A stretch of DNA of 64,000 bases from positions 1-64,000 of the forward strand of contig NZ_JAMWYK010000006.1 in assembly GCF_023893635.1 (NCBI RefSeq). Reading direction: 5' to 3'. Below the pieces are notes generated by a model. It worked only from the letters and a program-made list of their open reading frames with translations, made no database searches and was not told the origin of the DNA. Of the stretch, positions 62,234-64,000 are shown piece by piece. The stretch's first letter is position 1. Each line of letters opens with the position of its first letter. The stretch comes from Fructobacillus apis. GTDB taxonomy: Bacteria; Bacillota; Bacilli; Lactobacillales; Lactobacillaceae. The position numbers were made by a program, and so were the translations under genes.

Positions 62234-63268
62234 GTGGTGCTGACCGAACGTCAAAAGCTGATACTAGCGGCCATCATTTACCAGTACACACAAACGGCCC
62301 ACGCCGTTGGGTCAAAGACCTTACACGACCAGTTGAACATCGACGTTTCGCCCGCGACAATCCGCAACGAAATGTCTTACTTGGAAGACGCAGACCTCTT
62401 AACGAAGCTGCACACTTCCGCTGGACGTGTACCGTCTTTGGAAGGGTACCGTTACTACCTGGACAACCTGATGATTTCTTCGGGCGTTTCGCCGGAAGAC
62501 GTCAAACGGGTTGCTAACCAGATTCACGGGAACTTTCATGAGCTGGATGATTTCTTAGATCAAACCGCAAAGTTCCTGGCGAAGGAAACGGGGTTAACGG
62601 CCTTGGTGTTGAAGCCAAAACCGATTAACCTGAAGATTTCCTCTTTCCAACTGATTCCGCTGGAGAACCGGCAAGTGATTGCCGTTTTGGCCACGTCGGA
62701 TGGGAAGGTGACGTCGCAGACTTTCCGTTTGCCTAAGGAAGTGACGCTGGATTCGCTGGACGGTATGGTGAGCTACATCAACGCCCAGATGGTCGGACGG
62801 CCGGTGCACGAGGTGTTGTCATTGATGACATCCGAGCAACTGCCGGTCTTGCTTTCACGAAACATTGAAAGCCCGGCCGCCTTTCTTCAACTCTTCGGTG
62901 ACGTTTTGGCCCGTTCGGTGGCCGAAACGGTTCACCTGGGTGGTCGTTTGAACCTCTTGGAGGTGGCAGACGACGCGTACCTGGATGTGAAGACAGCCAG
63001 AAAGGTCTTGGAACTCTTCGATTCACCGGATGCGGTGCGCCACTTGGCAAAGGCCGAGAAGGGCACGGTAAACATCCGCCTGGGCGACGAGTTAAAGACG
63101 CCAATCCTGCAGGACTTCGCGATGTTGTCGACGGCCTTTACGGTCGGGCAAGACGACAGTGGGGTGATTGCCTTGGTTGGTCCAATCCGGTTGCCTTACC
63201 CGCAGCTGGCTCGTTTACTTTCAGCCTTTGCTTCGGCACTGGATGAGAAACTGATTGAATATGGATAG
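62234..63268 (+). CDS. hrcA: Heat-inducible transcription repressor HrcA
   Basis: A 344-residue repressor that binds CIRCE and is kept active by GroEL. The N-terminal winged helix has LTERQKLILAAIIYQYTQTAHAVGSKTL and VSPATIRNEMSYLEDADLL, followed by TSAGRVPSLEGYRYYLDNL. The start is GTG at 62234 (or 62237) after AGAGGGTG. It should repress its own operon through the two CIRCE sites upstream. grpE follows at once. Confidence 0.96.
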   Translation: MVLTERQKLILAAIIYQYTQTAHAVGSKTLHDQLNIDVSPATIRNEMSYLEDADLLTKLHTSAGRVPSLEGYRYYLDNLMISSGVSPEDVKRVANQIHGNFHELDDFLDQTAKFLAKETGLTALVLKPKPINLKISSFQLIPLENRQVIAVLATSDGKVTSQTFRLPKEVTLDSLDGMVSYINAQMVGRPVHEVLSLMTSEQLPVLLSRNIESPAAFLQLFGDVLARSVAETVHLGGRLNLLEVADDAYLDVKTARKVLELFDSPDAVRHLAKAEKGTVNIRLGDELKTPILQDFAMLSTAFTVGQDDSGVIALVGPIRLPYPQLARLLSAFASALDEKLIEYG

Positions 63269-63284
63269 CAAAAAGGAGACTTCT

Positions 63285-63866
63285 GTGTCTAAGAAAGATC
63301 AAGAAAGCAAAGTAGAAGAACAAGAAGTGGTTGACGAAGCGGTCGAAGAAGACGCTGCGACGAAGGCCGCGGAAAACGCTACGGACGAAAAGGCCGAAGA
63401 GGCAAAGGAAAACGATCCGGTTGCTGAATTGAAGGACGCCTTGGCCAAGAAGGACGACGAATTGCTTCGCGCCCAGGCCGAGATGCAAAACATTCAGACG
63501 CGAAACGCCCGCGAAATTGCCAACATCCGCAAGTACGACGGTCAGAAGTTGGCCGAATCAATTTTGCCGGTGGTCGACAACTTGGAACGTGCCTTGGCCG
63601 TGGAAACAGACGGGGACGAAAAGGTGGCGCAAATCCACAAGGGTGTTGAGATTACCTTGAAGACCATGAAGGCCGCGCTCACGGAACACGGTATCGTGGA
63701 AGTCGGCCAGGTCGGTGATGACTTTGACCCAAACACGATGCAGGGTGTGCAGTCGGTGCCGGCTGAAGGCGACGTGAAGGCTGACCAAGTGGCGGCTGTG
63801 TTGCAGAAGGGCTACATGTTGCAGGACCGAGTAATTCGTCCGGCAATGGTGGCGGTTGCGCAATAA
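63285..63866 (+). CDS. grpE: Nucleotide exchange factor GrpE
   Basis: A 193-residue cofactor that releases ADP from DnaK. The first 60 residues are acidic and Ala/Glu-rich. A long coiled-coil helix follows (LKDALAKKDDELLRAQAEMQN), then the DnaK-binding head ending GYMLQDRVIRPAMVAVAQ, which is complete. The GTG at 63285 is chosen because AAGGAG lies 6 nt before it; an in-frame ATG at 63261 overlaps hrcA and lacks a ribosome site. The 134 nt after its stop contain a 14-bp palindrome (63917-63930) and no gene start is seen. Confidence 0.94.
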   Translation: MSKKDQESKVEEQEVVDEAVEEDAATKAAENATDEKAEEAKENDPVAELKDALAKKDDELLRAQAEMQNIQTRNAREIANIRKYDGQKLAESILPVVDNLERALAVETDGDEKVAQIHKGVEITLKTMKAALTEHGIVEVGQVGDDFDPNTMQGVQSVPAEGDVKADQVAAVLQKGYMLQDRVIRPAMVAVAQ

Positions 63867-64000
63867 GCGCACTTACAAAATCACTTATTAAAAGTTGGTT
63901 TTATTGCTGTAAAAACGTCGCTTAAGCGACTCAAAACGACTTCAAAGCGGTCCCTTACGCGACCGACTTTGCCATGGTGATTCAGCGTCTAACGCACCAC

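Noticed and set aside
63867-64000. Perfect palindrome GTCGCTTAAGCGAC after grpE as a terminator
   Set aside because: There is no loop or T-run after it, and dnaK is expected to follow on the same transcript.

Overview
The window is a stretch of low-redundancy chromosome from a Gram-positive bacterium, most likely a lactic acid bacterium (Lactobacillales). The evidence is a PolC-type replicative polymerase, the uppS-cdsA-rseP-proS-polC order, GlnR-glnA, a rimP-nusA-ylxR-ylxQ-infB-rbfA operon, a bifunctional Rel, zinc-free (C-minus) S14 and L33, CIRCE-controlled hrcA-grpE, and a surface protein with a KxYKxGKxW-type signal peptide and an LPNTG sorting motif. The signal-peptide type and general protein style suggest a Leuconostoc/Weissella/Fructobacillus relative. 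The base composition looks close to half G+C, which is high for that group, so the genus is left open.

Layout. 1-4.9 kb: a fused amino-acid ABC binding protein/permease, a 6-phosphogluconolactonase-like protein, a cadmium-resistance pair (CadD-like exporter plus ArsR/SmtB sensor), trmL and a tRNA-Glu. 5-7.5 kb: ftsK. 7.5-9 kb: a small accessory block with 60-bp tandem repeats, a 45-codon ORF with a strong ribosome binding site, and a V8/trypsin-like secreted serine protease broken by an in-frame TAA. 9-11.2 kb (minus strand): adenine deaminase and a small orphan protein. 11.6-19.1 kb: one 2,499-codon reading frame for a giant DUF1542-repeat surface protein, interrupted by two in-frame stops. 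19.3-30.5 kb: glmS, then uppS, cdsA, rseP, proS and polC. 30.6-41.5 kb: a purine permease, a cold-shock protein, NUDIX, mtnN, ytpR, murC, a Bax-inhibitor-like protein, polA and glnR-glnA. 41.7-52.6 kb: an MFS exporter, rel, plsY, parE-parC and ppaC. 52.7-58.5 kb: rpmG-rpsN and the nusA-infB operon. 58.6-64 kb: an aminotransferase, truB, ribF and hrcA-grpE (dnaK should follow beyond the window).

Most of the window is core replication, translation, cell-envelope and stress machinery. The accessory interest lies in 7.5-19.3 kb. There, two exported proteins carry three in-frame stop codons in frames that are otherwise fully open. In addition, two look-alike NagR/DasR-type (dre) operator sites sit upstream of the giant surface protein and of glmS. 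That suggests, but does not prove, a link between amino-sugar status and surface display.

Other regulatory features read directly from the DNA are a double CIRCE flanking the hrcA promoter, a terminator hairpin in the leader of the rimP-nusA operon (a candidate NusA-sensing attenuator), and nested hairpins plus a hairpin over the ribosome binding site ahead of the purine permease. Several core proteins carry unusual low-complexity additions: the ParE C-terminal tail and the RibF interdomain linker. No CRISPR array, intact insertion sequence, prophage or rRNA gene was seen.
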